From Vreelandella subglaciescola (GTDB lineage: Bacteria; Pseudomonadota; Gammaproteobacteria; Pseudomonadales; Halomonadaceae), in NCBI RefSeq assembly GCF_900142895.1, contig NZ_LT670847.1, positions 124,001 to 188,000 of the forward strand: a stretch of DNA of 64,000 bases, in the 5' to 3' direction. This document shows, piece by piece, positions 18,502 to 27,559 of the stretch; position 1 is the stretch's first letter, and each line of letters opens with the position of its first letter. The notes under the pieces are model-generated. The model searched no databases, was not told where the DNA came from, and saw only the letters and a list, made by a program, of their open reading frames with translations. Made by a program: the position numbers and the translations under genes.

Positions 18502-18822
18502 ATGAGCTATCCCATCGGTCGCTGGCGTATCACCTGGATGGAAACGTGGGACCAGGAATTTGTCGACCTGATCGAGCCTGGCCACTTCCGATTCGATGAA
18601 AACGGGCTGGGTTTTTTTATTTTCGGTGCTGTTGAGGGGCAGGTTGATTACCGCCTATCAGACGATGGCCAGCGCATCGAGTTTTCCTGGTCGGGTAATG
18701 ATGATGGCGATGAAAAATCCGGCCGCGGCTGGTTTGAGCTGACATCCTCAAACACCGCCAAGGGGCGATTTTTTATCCACTGCGGCGATGAGTCGGCGGT
18801 GGAAGTACAGCTTCAAGCCTGA
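18502..18822 (+). CDS. Small uncharacterised protein in BREX cargo
   Basis: 106 aa, not recognised as a named family. No signal peptide or membrane segment. It is rich in aromatic and acidic residues, with a beta-strand-like layout: GRWRITWMETWDQEF, FRFDENGLGFFIFGAVEGQVDYR, IEFSWSGNDDGDEKSGRGWFEL, GRFFIHCGDESAVEVQL. This suggests a small beta barrel or immunity-like fold. An AAGGAGCAGCA ribosome site precedes the ATG. It lies 36 bp after the TOPRIM-like gene and could be its third component, or an independent orphan. Confidence 0.65.
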   Translation: MSYPIGRWRITWMETWDQEFVDLIEPGHFRFDENGLGFFIFGAVEGQVDYRLSDDGQRIEFSWSGNDDGDEKSGRGWFELTSSNTAKGRFFIHCGDESAVEVQLQA

Positions 18823-18991
18823 GCAGTGACACGGATAAGATCCCCCGGCTGTTCGCTCGCAATGTTGGGCCCTGCGATGACAAGGGGCGGTGGGAGTGAT
18901 GGAGTGCCGGGATTTTTGCTTCAGGATCTACTAGAATTGTTTTTGTCAGATATTTTTGGTTTTTAATCGTTTTTGGGGCTGAATAATCATT

Positions 18992-20548
18992 TTGAGCGCG
19001 ATAACAGGTGATGAAATCGGTTATGCCTGGCTGGCGGCACACTACAAAGTGCGAACCATTCAGCCGCTACCTGTGGAGAGCTGTATCGGACGCAGGCGCC
19101 AGACCCATCAACAGGCTGGCCGTTGCGAGGAGTTCTATACGGAAGCGATGCGCCCTCAAGCTTCGCTGGGCGCGCACCTAACGTTCGCGTTGAAGCATGA
19201 AGGGGTGGTGCTGGAGTTTCTGGCAAGATTGTTTGCGCTCGTACCACCAGAGGCGCTTGCTGAATGGATATGTTCTGAACCGACAGGCCAGTATGCCCGG
19301 CGTGCCGGTTTTTTTTACGAGTGGCTGACCGGTAATACCCTGTTAGTTGAGGGTGTTGGCGGTAACTATCGTTATGCTCTGGATCCTAGGCTTTTCGTTA
19401 CTGCGGTCACCGGGGTGCGTCGCAACCGCCGTTGGCGGATTAATGACAACCTGCCGGGGAGTCCTGAGTTCTGCCCTCTTGTGCGTCGTACAACGCCATT
19501 GCTGGAAGCCGGCCAGTACGACATCGCCGATAGACTCGCGGCGATGGAGGTTGAGTTCGGGCCAGATATTATTCGTCGCAGCGCCGTGTGGCTGACCATT
19601 AAAGAGAGTCGTGCCAGTTTTGTGATTGAGCACGAAGGGCAGCACCAGGACCGAATACGCCGGTTCGCCTCCGCCATTGAGCGTTATTGCGGGCGGTTGG
19701 AGTCGCCCCTCGGTGAAAGTGCCCTGAAGGAGTTTCAGTCGGCCATTCTGGGTACCACGACGGTCCGGACGGGCTTGCGCCAGTCTCCGGTTTTCGTCGG
19801 AAGTAGTTCGATCGATTACGGTGCGGTCGTACATTACGTTTGCCCCCACTGGGAGTGGTTGCCAGGCATGCTGAAAGGGCTGCAACAATTTCTGGCACAC
19901 ACTGATGCGCAAGATGCAGTGGTGCGCGCTGCTGTGGCAAGTTTTGGATTTGTGTTTATTCACCCACTGGCAGACGGCAATGGGCGAATCTCTCGCTTTC
20001 TGGTGAATGACACCCTCCGCCACGACGGTGTGGTGCCTGAGCCCTTCATTTTGCCGATTTCAGCGGCGATAACCTCCTCAGCGGTAAGGCGCGCCGAGTA
20101 TGACCAAATTCTTGAGCGCTACTCTGGGCCATTGATGTCGGCTTGCCGTGATTCGGCCGACTTCAGCCATGAGCGTGTGGTGTATGCAGATGGTATTGAA
20201 TCGGACTTTGTTTTTGATGCCTATGACGAAGCGGCGCCGTTCTGGCGCTACCCAGACTTGACGGAGCAATCGGAATACCTGTTTGCGATCATTCGCCATA
20301 CCCTGGAGCACGAGATGCATCATCAGGCTGCCTTTCAGCGGGCATGGTATCGCACGCGGGAGGCGGTCAAAGATTGGGTGGAAGGCCCTGATGATCACAT
20401 CGACCGGATAATCCGGTCGATACGCCAGCATGGCCGAGTGAGTGGCAAATTGACGAAGGAGTTTCCTGTCATAGCGCAGGCTGGCCTGGCATCTGAATTA
20501 GAGCGGGTGGTGGCTGAGGGGTTTGCTGATTTGCCAGATGCGCTTTAG
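18992..20548 (+). CDS. Fic-domain AMPylase-type protein in BREX cargo
   Basis: 518 aa. The Fic core motif HPLADGNGRISR begins at residue 324, with Leu where Phe is usual. Upstream, SFVIEH at residues 209-214 resembles the class II inhibitory motif (S/TxxxE-G/N), so the enzyme is probably autoinhibited, with His in place of Gly/Asn. The N-terminal third (LPVESCIGRRRQTH) and the C-terminal region match a large-Fic subgroup common in gammaproteobacteria. Start is TTG 18992, with no in-frame ATG nearby. The 169 bp upstream is AT-rich and may hold its own promoter. The target protein is unknown. Confidence 0.85.
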   Translation: MSAITGDEIGYAWLAAHYKVRTIQPLPVESCIGRRRQTHQQAGRCEEFYTEAMRPQASLGAHLTFALKHEGVVLEFLARLFALVPPEALAEWICSEPTGQYARRAGFFYEWLTGNTLLVEGVGGNYRYALDPRLFVTAVTGVRRNRRWRINDNLPGSPEFCPLVRRTTPLLEAGQYDIADRLAAMEVEFGPDIIRRSAVWLTIKESRASFVIEHEGQHQDRIRRFASAIERYCGRLESPLGESALKEFQSAILGTTTVRTGLRQSPVFVGSSSIDYGAVVHYVCPHWEWLPGMLKGLQQFLAHTDAQDAVVRAAVASFGFVFIHPLADGNGRISRFLVNDTLRHDGVVPEPFILPISAAITSSAVRRAEYDQILERYSGPLMSACRDSADFSHERVVYADGIESDFVFDAYDEAAPFWRYPDLTEQSEYLFAIIRHTLEHEMHHQAAFQRAWYRTREAVKDWVEGPDDHIDRIIRSIRQHGRVSGKLTKEFPVIAQAGLASELERVVAEGFADLPDAL

Positions 20549-20661
20549 CTTTTTCCTGAACGCATTTTGTCTGTAGCAAAAAAAGAAGCAGCAAAAATAG
20601 CCCGGCTCGATTGATGTCGGTATTGGGTACGCACTTATTCAGTGTTTTCTAAGGAGGCTAA

Positions 20662-23322
20662 ATGCAGCTCGATCAACTCCAGCAGGGGCTTCAATACGCT
20701 TTCTTCACCGACGGCCACCGCTTGGTCTTCTGGTACGACGCTCCGGGCCACTTTGCTGACGTGTTGGATGAGCTGTCGCTAGATGGCGTGCAGGTCCTCA
20801 ACATGGCGGGGCAGTCCACCTTTGGCGTAAAACTGCGCCTGGAGCTGGACGAGCCGGATACACCGACGCTGCTCTATTTCCCTTACGCCGAGCCTGCGCC
20901 TGAGGATGACTGGCTGTTGGATATCAAGCTCTACTCCGGGCGTTTCTATGCCGACCGGATCTCGATGATCTTCAACGAGCTGGGACTCACCCGGCACGTG
21001 CTGCGCGAGCACCTGGGCCAGCGGCAGGCTTTCTTGGGTAGCCGCAAGCGCATCGATGCGCTGAAGCGTTTGGTCACACCCAGCGTCGATGAAGAGGGCG
21101 TGGACCTCGCAATGTGCGCGGCGGTGTTAGGGGCACAGGCGTCGGATGTGGCTACGCTGCTGTTTCACCTGGCCACCGAGGCGGTCAAAGAAGAGACCGG
21201 GCTTGAAGCCAACCCCACAGCGCTAAACGAGATGGATAAGTACGGCTTGGTGCCGGCGCTGGTCCAGGCGTTGCAGGTGGAAGTGGGCTATTCCGCGACT
21301 CAGGAAGAGCCCGATCTTGAAAAAGAAGACGGTAAGGCACCGCTACACTTTGGCCAGCTGATGCTGCGCTTGCTGACCACCGGCTACTGCGAGAGCATTT
21401 CCGCTATTCCCGACTGGGCGCAAAGCCACGCCATTGCTTCGGTGAATGCGCGGGCTACCTCGCGGGCACTGCTGTCGCGCTGGCGCGATAGCTCGAGCTT
21501 TTACCCGGCCTTTGATGTCATATCCGGCTGGGTAGCCGACGCGCTACGCATTGAAGATAAAATCCGCGACGTGCCTCTGGAGCAACTGGCCAACGCCGCA
21601 ACGTTTGAAGCGGTGGAACAGCAGGTCATTATCGATCTTTGCCAAGCCGTTCCCCAGGCGGATAGCCGTGATCTGGCCGTGTTTCGCGGTGTGATTGCCA
21701 ACCGGTTGGACGGCTACTGGGCTTCCCGCCATAAGAACGACGAGCGGCGCATCCGTTATCGCCAGCTTTATGCCGCGCTGAGTGCGGCGATTGATCTGTT
21801 CGTGCTGCGCCAGCAATACAGCGACGGCTTTCACTATCAGAGCGTTGAAGCGCTGTACCACGCTTACTGCGCAGAGCTTTATCGCTTCGATACGGCCTAC
21901 CGTCACTATGCCGTCGCCTCTGACAGCGCCGGGGTGGAGCTACTCAAACGCCTGGATGACGCGGTGGAGTGCTGCTACGACGAATGGTTTCTGGGCCAGC
22001 TCACGCGTAACTGGAGCGAGCGGGTGGATGCCGAAGGGCGGCTCGCCGACTGGAAGCTACCGCGGATTCCCCAGCAGCAGCACTTCTTCCGGGAAGCCGT
22101 TCAGCCACAGCTGGATGCCCACCGCAATAAGCGCCTGGTGGTGATCATTAGCGATGCCTTTCGCTTTGAGGCCGCCGAAGAGCTGCGCGAGCGGATCAAT
22201 GCCAAGCGCTACAGCGAGGCTACCCTAAGCAGCCAACTTGGCGTCGTGCCCAGCTACACCACCTTAGGCATGGCCTCGCTATTGCCACACCGCGAGCTGG
22301 CGTATAAACCCGACAGCGATACCGTGCTGGTCAACGGGCAGTCGAGCCAGGGCACTGCTAACCGCAGCAAGCTGCTTAGCGATGCGTTGAACGGGCAGGC
22401 CATGGCGGTCACCGCCGAGGAGGCCAGGGGCTGGTCGCGCGGGCAAGGCCGTGAGGCGCTCAAAGGCATGCAGCTGGTGTACGTCTACCACAACGTGGTG
22501 GATGCCCGAGGCGATACCGCCAGTACCGAGAGCGAGACGTTTGCCGCGGTGGAAGATGCCATTGATGAGCTTGACCAGCTAACGCGCAAGGTCTTGATGC
22601 ACTTCAATACCAGCACGGTACTGGTGACCGCCGACCACGGCTTTCTGTTTCAGCGCGGCAAGCTGGATGCCACCGACCGGACGGCGCTGGGTGAAAAACC
22701 GGCTATGGCCTTCAAGAGCAAGAAGCGCTATGTGTTGAACTCGCCGCAGGCAGGGCGCCGCCTACCCGATAACCCCAGCGTCTGGCATGGCCACACCCGC
22801 GATACCGCCGGTACGAGCTGCGATACCGAGTTTTGGATTCCCAAGGGCGCACATCGCTTCCACTTTGTCGGTGGGGCGCGTTTCGTGCACGGCGGCATTA
22901 TGCCCCAGGAAATCGCGGTGCCGGTACTGACCGTGAAGCAGCTGCGTGGGGAGAAGGCCGAAAAGCGTACTCGGCGTAAGGTCGGGGTGATCTCGCCCAA
23001 GGCTTCGATGAAGATGGTCAATAACATCCAACGCTTTGAGCTGATGCAGACCGAGGCGGTGAGCGAGCAGCACCGCCCGGTCACGTTGGCCGTGGCCATT
23101 TACGCGGGTGATGCGATTGTTTCTAGCGAAGAGGCCGTCACCTTCGACAGTGCCAGTGGTGATATGAACGACCGCATGAAGTTGGTGCGGCTATCGCTTG
23201 CGGGTACCGACTTTGACCGCAAGCGCGACTATTTTTTGGTGCTGCGCGATAAAGACCTGGGCACGGAGTTGGAGCGCTACCGGGTGGTGATTGACCTGGC
23301 GTTTACCGATGACTTTTTCTAA
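20662..23322 (+). CDS. pglZ: BREX alkaline-phosphatase-like protein PglZ
   Basis: Core BREX protein of the alkaline phosphatase superfamily (type A PglZ), 886 aa. The N-terminus MQLDQLQQGLQYAFFTDGHRLVFWYD is diagnostic. Metal-binding motifs of the phosphatase fold are visible: ISDAFRFEAAEEL with Asp near residue 498 and TADHGFLF with D658/H659, followed by a distal His-containing strand (HRFHFVGGARFVHGG). AAGGAGG ribosome site before ATG 20662. A 113-bp gap follows the Fic gene, so pglZ begins a second transcription block or is reached by read-through. Confidence 0.95.
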   Translation: MQLDQLQQGLQYAFFTDGHRLVFWYDAPGHFADVLDELSLDGVQVLNMAGQSTFGVKLRLELDEPDTPTLLYFPYAEPAPEDDWLLDIKLYSGRFYADRISMIFNELGLTRHVLREHLGQRQAFLGSRKRIDALKRLVTPSVDEEGVDLAMCAAVLGAQASDVATLLFHLATEAVKEETGLEANPTALNEMDKYGLVPALVQALQVEVGYSATQEEPDLEKEDGKAPLHFGQLMLRLLTTGYCESISAIPDWAQSHAIASVNARATSRALLSRWRDSSSFYPAFDVISGWVADALRIEDKIRDVPLEQLANAATFEAVEQQVIIDLCQAVPQADSRDLAVFRGVIANRLDGYWASRHKNDERRIRYRQLYAALSAAIDLFVLRQQYSDGFHYQSVEALYHAYCAELYRFDTAYRHYAVASDSAGVELLKRLDDAVECCYDEWFLGQLTRNWSERVDAEGRLADWKLPRIPQQQHFFREAVQPQLDAHRNKRLVVIISDAFRFEAAEELRERINAKRYSEATLSSQLGVVPSYTTLGMASLLPHRELAYKPDSDTVLVNGQSSQGTANRSKLLSDALNGQAMAVTAEEARGWSRGQGREALKGMQLVYVYHNVVDARGDTASTESETFAAVEDAIDELDQLTRKVLMHFNTSTVLVTADHGFLFQRGKLDATDRTALGEKPAMAFKSKKRYVLNSPQAGRRLPDNPSVWHGHTRDTAGTSCDTEFWIPKGAHRFHFVGGARFVHGGIMPQEIAVPVLTVKQLRGEKAEKRTRRKVGVISPKASMKMVNNIQRFELMQTEAVSEQHRPVTLAVAIYAGDAIVSSEEAVTFDSASGDMNDRMKLVRLSLAGTDFDRKRDYFLVLRDKDLGTELERYRVVIDLAFTDDFF

Positions 23323-23398
23323 GCCCCGGCGCTATTTTGTCGTATGGGGACTTGTCGCTATCGTTTTGTCGCCCTGACACGACATTTTTCGTGGATGG

Positions 23399-23476
23399 CG
23401 TTGGTAGACAGTTTTGGTAGATGCTTTTTATAGATCGTTTTTATGAACGGCTTTTATGGACAGTTTTTATGGACAG
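23399..23476 (+). repeat. Degenerate ~13-bp tandem repeats at the brxL start
   Basis: About six imperfect units, the last two nearly identical (CTTTTATGGACAG, TTTTTATGGACAG), preceded by TTTTTATGAACGG, CTTTTTATAGATCG, TTTTGGTAGATG and GTTGGTAGACAG. Three units carry ATG. Because the unit is 13 bp, successive ATGs fall in different frames, and only some are in frame with brxL. Confidence 0.7.
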
Positions 23477-25556
23477 TGAAACGCAATTTGATGTGTCCCG
23501 TGGCACCGAGACTGGCCTGGAAGCTGATCTCGATACGCTGCTGAATAGCCACTTCGCCGGGCGGGTGGTGCGTAAGGACCTCACCCAGCGGGTCAAGGAA
23601 GGCGCTAACGTGCCGGTCTACGTGCTGGAGTACCTGCTTGGCATGTACTGCGCTTCCGATGATGCGGAGGTGATCGAGCAGGGACTGGTCAACGTCAAAA
23701 AGATCCTGGCCGAGAATTACGTACGCCCCGATGAGGCCGAGAAGGTTAAGTCACTGGTTCGCGAGCGCGGCAGCTTTAAGGTGATTGACCGGGTCACGGT
23801 GCGGCTCAACGAGAAGCAGGATTGCTATGAAGCGGCGTTTAGTAATCTGGGCATCCGCGACGCCGAAATCTCTGCGGGTATCGTCAAAGCGCACGAGAAG
23901 CTGTTGGTGGGAGGGATCTGGGTCATCGCCACGCTGAGCTACTTTCACGAAGAGGGTCAGCGCGGCTCGCCGTTCGGTGTGAGCCAGCTCAAGCCGATCC
24001 AGATGCCCCACATGAATATGGACGAGCTCTTCGAGGGGCGGCGTGGCTTTACAACCGAGCAGTGGCGCGAAGTACTGGTGCGCTCTATCGGAATGGAACC
24101 CACGTCGCTCGACGAAACCGTGCAGTGGCACTTGCTGGCGCGGATGATTCCGTTTGTTGAAAATAACTATAACGTCTGCGAGCTGGGGCCACGGGGCACC
24201 GGTAAGAGCCATATCTACAAGGAGTGTTCACCCAACAGCATTCTGGTGTCTGGCGGGCAAACCACGGTGGCTAATCTGTTCTATAACATGAGCTCGCGGC
24301 GCATCGGGCTGGTGGGCATGTGGGACCTGGTGGCCTTCGATGAAGTCGCCGGCATTTCGTTCAAGGACAACGACGGCGTGCAGATCATGAAGGACTACAT
24401 GGCCTCGGGGTCTTTCGCCCGCGGACGCGAGCAGATGGAAGCGTCGGCCTCCATGGTGTTTATCGGCAACATAAACCAAAGCGTTGAGTCGCTGGTAAAA
24501 ACTAGCCATCTGCTGACGCCGTTTCCCGATGCGATGATCGATGCCGCCTTCTTCGACCGCTTTCACGCCTACATTCCGGGCTGGGAAATTCCCAAAATGC
24601 GGCCGTCGTTCTTTACCCAGCGCTACGGCTTCATCGTCGACTACCTGGCCGAATTTTTCCGCGAGATGCGCAAACGCAGCTTCGCCGACGCCATCGATCA
24701 ATATTTCAGCCTGGGCGACAACCTCAACCAGCGCGATGTGATTGCCGTGCGCAAGACGGTCTCGGGGCTGCTCAAACTGCTTTACCCGCACGGCGGCGAG
24801 TCACCCGGGCTCGCCAAGGAAGAGGTGCGCCCCTGTTTGGAATATGCGCTGGAGGTTCGCCGCCGGGTCAAAGAGCAGCTCAAGAAAATCGGCGGCATGG
24901 AGTTTTACGACGTCCACTTCAGCTACATCGACAAGGAAACGCTGGAAGAACACTTTGTGTCGGTCAAAGAGCAGGGCGGCGGCGGCCTGATCCCCGAAGG
25001 CCCGGGCAAGCCGGGTACGGTGCATACCATTGGCCTCAGCGATAAGGGCATGCCCGGCGTCTATCGGCTGGAGCTGCAGATCACCGCCGGCAGCGGCAAA
25101 CTCGCTACCTCCGGGTTGTGGAACTCCAGCGCTGCCAAAGAACAGGTGAAAATCGCCTTCGACTATTTCAAGGCCAACGCGCGCGGTATCAGCGCTTCCA
25201 GCAAGGTGCTCGACCACGATTACCACCTGCACGTGGTGGAGCTGCAAAACACCGGCCCGCTGCGTGACCTGGCGTTGGCCAGCCTGGTCGCGTTTTCTTC
25301 GGGGCTGTTGGGCAAGCCCACGCAGGGCCAGATGGTGGTGTTGGGGGACATGAGCTTGGGTGGCAGCCTCAAACCCGTGGAAAGCCTCGCCGAGTGCCTT
25401 CAGGTGGCCTTTGACGCCGGTGGCAAGCGGGTGAAGTTACCCATGAGCAGCGCCGTGGACATAGCGACCATTCCCGCCGAGCTCTTCACCAAGTTTCAGA
25501 CCAGCTTTTATTCCGAGCCCGTCGATGCCGTAGTTAAAGCGTTGGGAGTCGAGTGA
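23469..25556 (+). CDS. brxL: BREX Lon-like ATPase BrxL
   Basis: Last BREX core gene; an AAA+ protein with a C-terminal Lon-like domain that binds DNA. From ATG 23469 (MDSETQFDVS) it has 695 aa; an in-frame ATG at 23421 would add 16 residues, but these are encoded by the tandem repeat and look non-protein. Walker A GPRGTGKS is at residues 240-247, Walker B LVAFDEVAG near 290. The C-terminal Lon-type domain has QGQMVVLGDMSLGGSLKPV but no canonical Ser-Lys protease dyad motif, as is known for BrxL. No Shine-Dalgarno sequence is evident. Confidence 0.93.
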   Translation: MDSETQFDVSRGTETGLEADLDTLLNSHFAGRVVRKDLTQRVKEGANVPVYVLEYLLGMYCASDDAEVIEQGLVNVKKILAENYVRPDEAEKVKSLVRERGSFKVIDRVTVRLNEKQDCYEAAFSNLGIRDAEISAGIVKAHEKLLVGGIWVIATLSYFHEEGQRGSPFGVSQLKPIQMPHMNMDELFEGRRGFTTEQWREVLVRSIGMEPTSLDETVQWHLLARMIPFVENNYNVCELGPRGTGKSHIYKECSPNSILVSGGQTTVANLFYNMSSRRIGLVGMWDLVAFDEVAGISFKDNDGVQIMKDYMASGSFARGREQMEASASMVFIGNINQSVESLVKTSHLLTPFPDAMIDAAFFDRFHAYIPGWEIPKMRPSFFTQRYGFIVDYLAEFFREMRKRSFADAIDQYFSLGDNLNQRDVIAVRKTVSGLLKLLYPHGGESPGLAKEEVRPCLEYALEVRRRVKEQLKKIGGMEFYDVHFSYIDKETLEEHFVSVKEQGGGGLIPEGPGKPGTVHTIGLSDKGMPGVYRLELQITAGSGKLATSGLWNSSAAKEQVKIAFDYFKANARGISASSKVLDHDYHLHVVELQNTGPLRDLALASLVAFSSGLLGKPTQGQMVVLGDMSLGGSLKPVESLAECLQVAFDAGGKRVKLPMSSAVDIATIPAELFTKFQTSFYSEPVDAVVKALGVE

Positions 25557-25595
25557 GAAGGGCGGGGGCGTGATAGGAGCCGATTCTGAAATGCC

Positions 25596-25633
25596 CCTCC
25601 CTAACTGCGCAGGTGACAGTGCAGCTAGGGAGG
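25596..25633. repeat. Long stem-loop after brxL
   Basis: CCTCCCTA-CTGC pairs with GCAG-TAGGGAGG (12 bp with one internal A/C mismatch), 12-nt loop. No T-run follows, so it is not a standard intrinsic terminator; it may be an mRNA 3' stabiliser or a palindromic repeat. It lies 40 bp after the brxL stop and 32 bp before an IS end. Confidence 0.55.
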
Positions 25634-25664
25634 ACGAGATAAGCAATGACATTACAGCCTAACT

Positions 25665-26609
25665 CCCGCCTTATTCATCAGGACGTTGAACGAGCGTTTT
25701 ATGTCCAGTGGTGACCGGTACCGACCGATTTTTATGTCATGCAGTTGCTGAGTAGCCGGTCAGCATATAGTTTTTACAGATTGATGACGGTCTCTTCCAT
25801 AACGTTAGGGTATTGATTTCAAGCAGCGGCGCAGTCGTGTCCGTCAGCCTCCGTGGTGGCCGACGTGTCTGCTGGCAAAGGCGGGGTAATGCGGCGTGTC
25901 AGTGCCGTCAGCCGCGGTAACCCTTTCAGCAAGGATGGCCACCATTTGTCGGCGGCATCGCCGAGGTGCACGGTGATGCGCCGGGCGTGCACCGCCAGCG
26001 TGGCGGCTACCTTGAGTACCTGCTCGCGCATCCGCCTCAGGCTCCAGCCCTGCCGGGTCTGGCGTTCCAACAGGCAACGCAGCCCCGTGTAGCACCTGAT
26101 AGGCGTAGAGGCTCAGCAGCAGGCTCACTTCGTTGCGGGCCATCACGTCCTGAACGCTCGAGGCGCCGCGATCCGTCGAGGAGAGGTGCACGTCGAGCGA
26201 CGATTTCACCTCGCCCATGTGGGCCTCGGCGCTGCCGCGCTTGCGATACAGCGCCAGGACCTTCTCCGGCGGCCAGTCGAACTGGCTGAGATTGGTGACC
26301 AGGAAGAAGGCATGCAGCAGCAGATCACCGCGATCCGGATAGCGGTGATCGACTAGGTGGTCCTCAAGTGCGGCGATCATGCCGCTGTTGTCGAGGGTTT
26401 CACGCAGCAACAAGGCACCGCTATCGCTAGTGGTGCGGTGACCGCGGAGCTCGACGCGGATGGACCCGTTTCAGGACGGGCTCCAGGGGGATAGGCTTTC
26501 ACCCATGGCGAGGGGTCTTCTTGAATCAATTTTGTTGGGAACATATTGATTCTACAAGAGAAACCGCTCGCCATCTTCTTTTCTGCCTCCGCCCGGTGAA
26601 TAAGGCGGG
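25665..26609 (-). mobile_element. IS1380-type element, internally deleted copy (R)
   Basis: 945 bp with both ends kept: CCCGCCTTATTCA at 25665 and its complement ending at 26609. Relative to the 1,717-bp complete copies in this window, roughly 770 bp are missing: after DHLVDHRYPDR the sequence jumps to DLLLHAFFLV. It is also more diverged than the others. Flanking pentamers differ (TAACT left, TTCAG right), so there is no target duplication. The right end lies 16 bp from the thioesterase stop codon. Confidence 0.88.
25819..26506 (-). pseudogene. Broken IS1380 transposase in copy R
   Basis: Homologous to the 459-aa transposases at 36862 and elsewhere. Start MGESLSPW at 26506, in-frame TGA twelve codons in, a large internal deletion, an extra base in the stretch encoding YQVLHG that shifts frame, and loss of the normal stop so the end reads on to 25819. 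The YRKRGSAEAHMGE catalytic block survives. Cannot make an active enzyme. Confidence 0.88.
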
Positions 26610-26625
26610 TTCAGGGAGGGGGCAG

Positions 26626-27432
26626 TCAAGAGTCTTTGTTAACTCTGCGTACGGTCAAGGTTTGTTCGCTGCGGCCAAATATTCCGAGTTCATCGTGCAG
26701 TATCGAACTGGTTAAGCCAATGCCATCATTTCCATGTTTTTGAATAGCATTAAGGCCTAACCAGCGTCCTTGAGGAAGTCTTAGTAGATTAATATTTAAG
26801 TCCACATTCGGGAATATCCATTCGCCGGGTTTAATTCGGGTAGCCACACCATTGGCGGTGTCGACCATCCCTAATAGATGTACAAAAGAAGAGGTAAGCT
26901 TACCTTCAATCATGTTGAGATCATTACTCATCCAGATGATCCCTTGATCTTCTCGACGTTGATCATCTATTTTAAATGTCATGCTCTCAATAAAGCCGCC
27001 GCCCCACTTTTGCATACCGCTCCATTCTTGCATGGTCTCAGGGTTAACGGTGCATGTGTTTTCCAATTCGGAGACTTCTTGAGTATCACTAATTTGCATG
27101 CGCCAAGCCGTCGCGACGATACAAGTTCTACCTTCGGCCTCCATGCGGGATTCAACCAGTTCTATGGTTCGGCCAGGTCGCAAAATACGGGTTTTAATGG
27201 TAAACGGAGAAAACCAGATGACTCCCCAGATATCGAGATTAATACGACCAATACGCAAGTTGCTACGGGGGTGGTATTTCTCTATCTCGGCACATATCAC
27301 ACCGGTGGCAGGGGCCATGTGTTGCTCATTTGGGTTCCAGGCCCCTTGGGCAGCGTGATTAGGCTCATAGTGAGCGGTAACCACACCCTCAGTGTCAATG
27401 TTTCTATCGATTAGACGATAATATGCTGACAT
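26626..27432 (-). CDS. Acyl-CoA thioesterase-like (hotdog) protein
   Basis: 268 aa, double-hotdog thioesterase-like protein of the 4HBT_3/TesB-like group: opening YYRLIDRN, central GRINLDIWG and RILRPGRTIELVESRM, and a C-terminal second hotdog with WLGLNAIQKHGNDGIGLTSSILHDELGIFGRSEQTLTV. No signal peptide. Last gene of the liu cluster, 127 bp after the acyl-CoA ligase. With the ligase it could balance CoA pools or release branched acids; the substrate is unknown. Confidence 0.75.
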   Translation of the reverse strand: MSAYYRLIDRNIDTEGVVTAHYEPNHAAQGAWNPNEQHMAPATGVICAEIEKYHPRSNLRIGRINLDIWGVIWFSPFTIKTRILRPGRTIELVESRMEAEGRTCIVATAWRMQISDTQEVSELENTCTVNPETMQEWSGMQKWGGGFIESMTFKIDDQRREDQGIIWMSNDLNMIEGKLTSSFVHLLGMVDTANGVATRIKPGEWIFPNVDLNINLLRLPQGRWLGLNAIQKHGNDGIGLTSSILHDELGIFGRSEQTLTVRRVNKDS

Positions 27433-27559
27433 GTATTTTCCTTTATTAAGTGTTGGATTCTCGGTGATTGATAGCTCGTTCGATAAAAAGTCCGGCAGTC
27501 AATGCCGGCGCTTCGCCCGGGTTTTCGGAGCGCGGTTATTTAGGCAAAGAGCCTGATAA

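Noticed and set aside
23330..23400. Terminator between pglZ and brxL (TGTCG/CGACA with T-run)
   Set aside because: Only a 5-bp stem with an 8-nt loop; too weak to claim within an operon.
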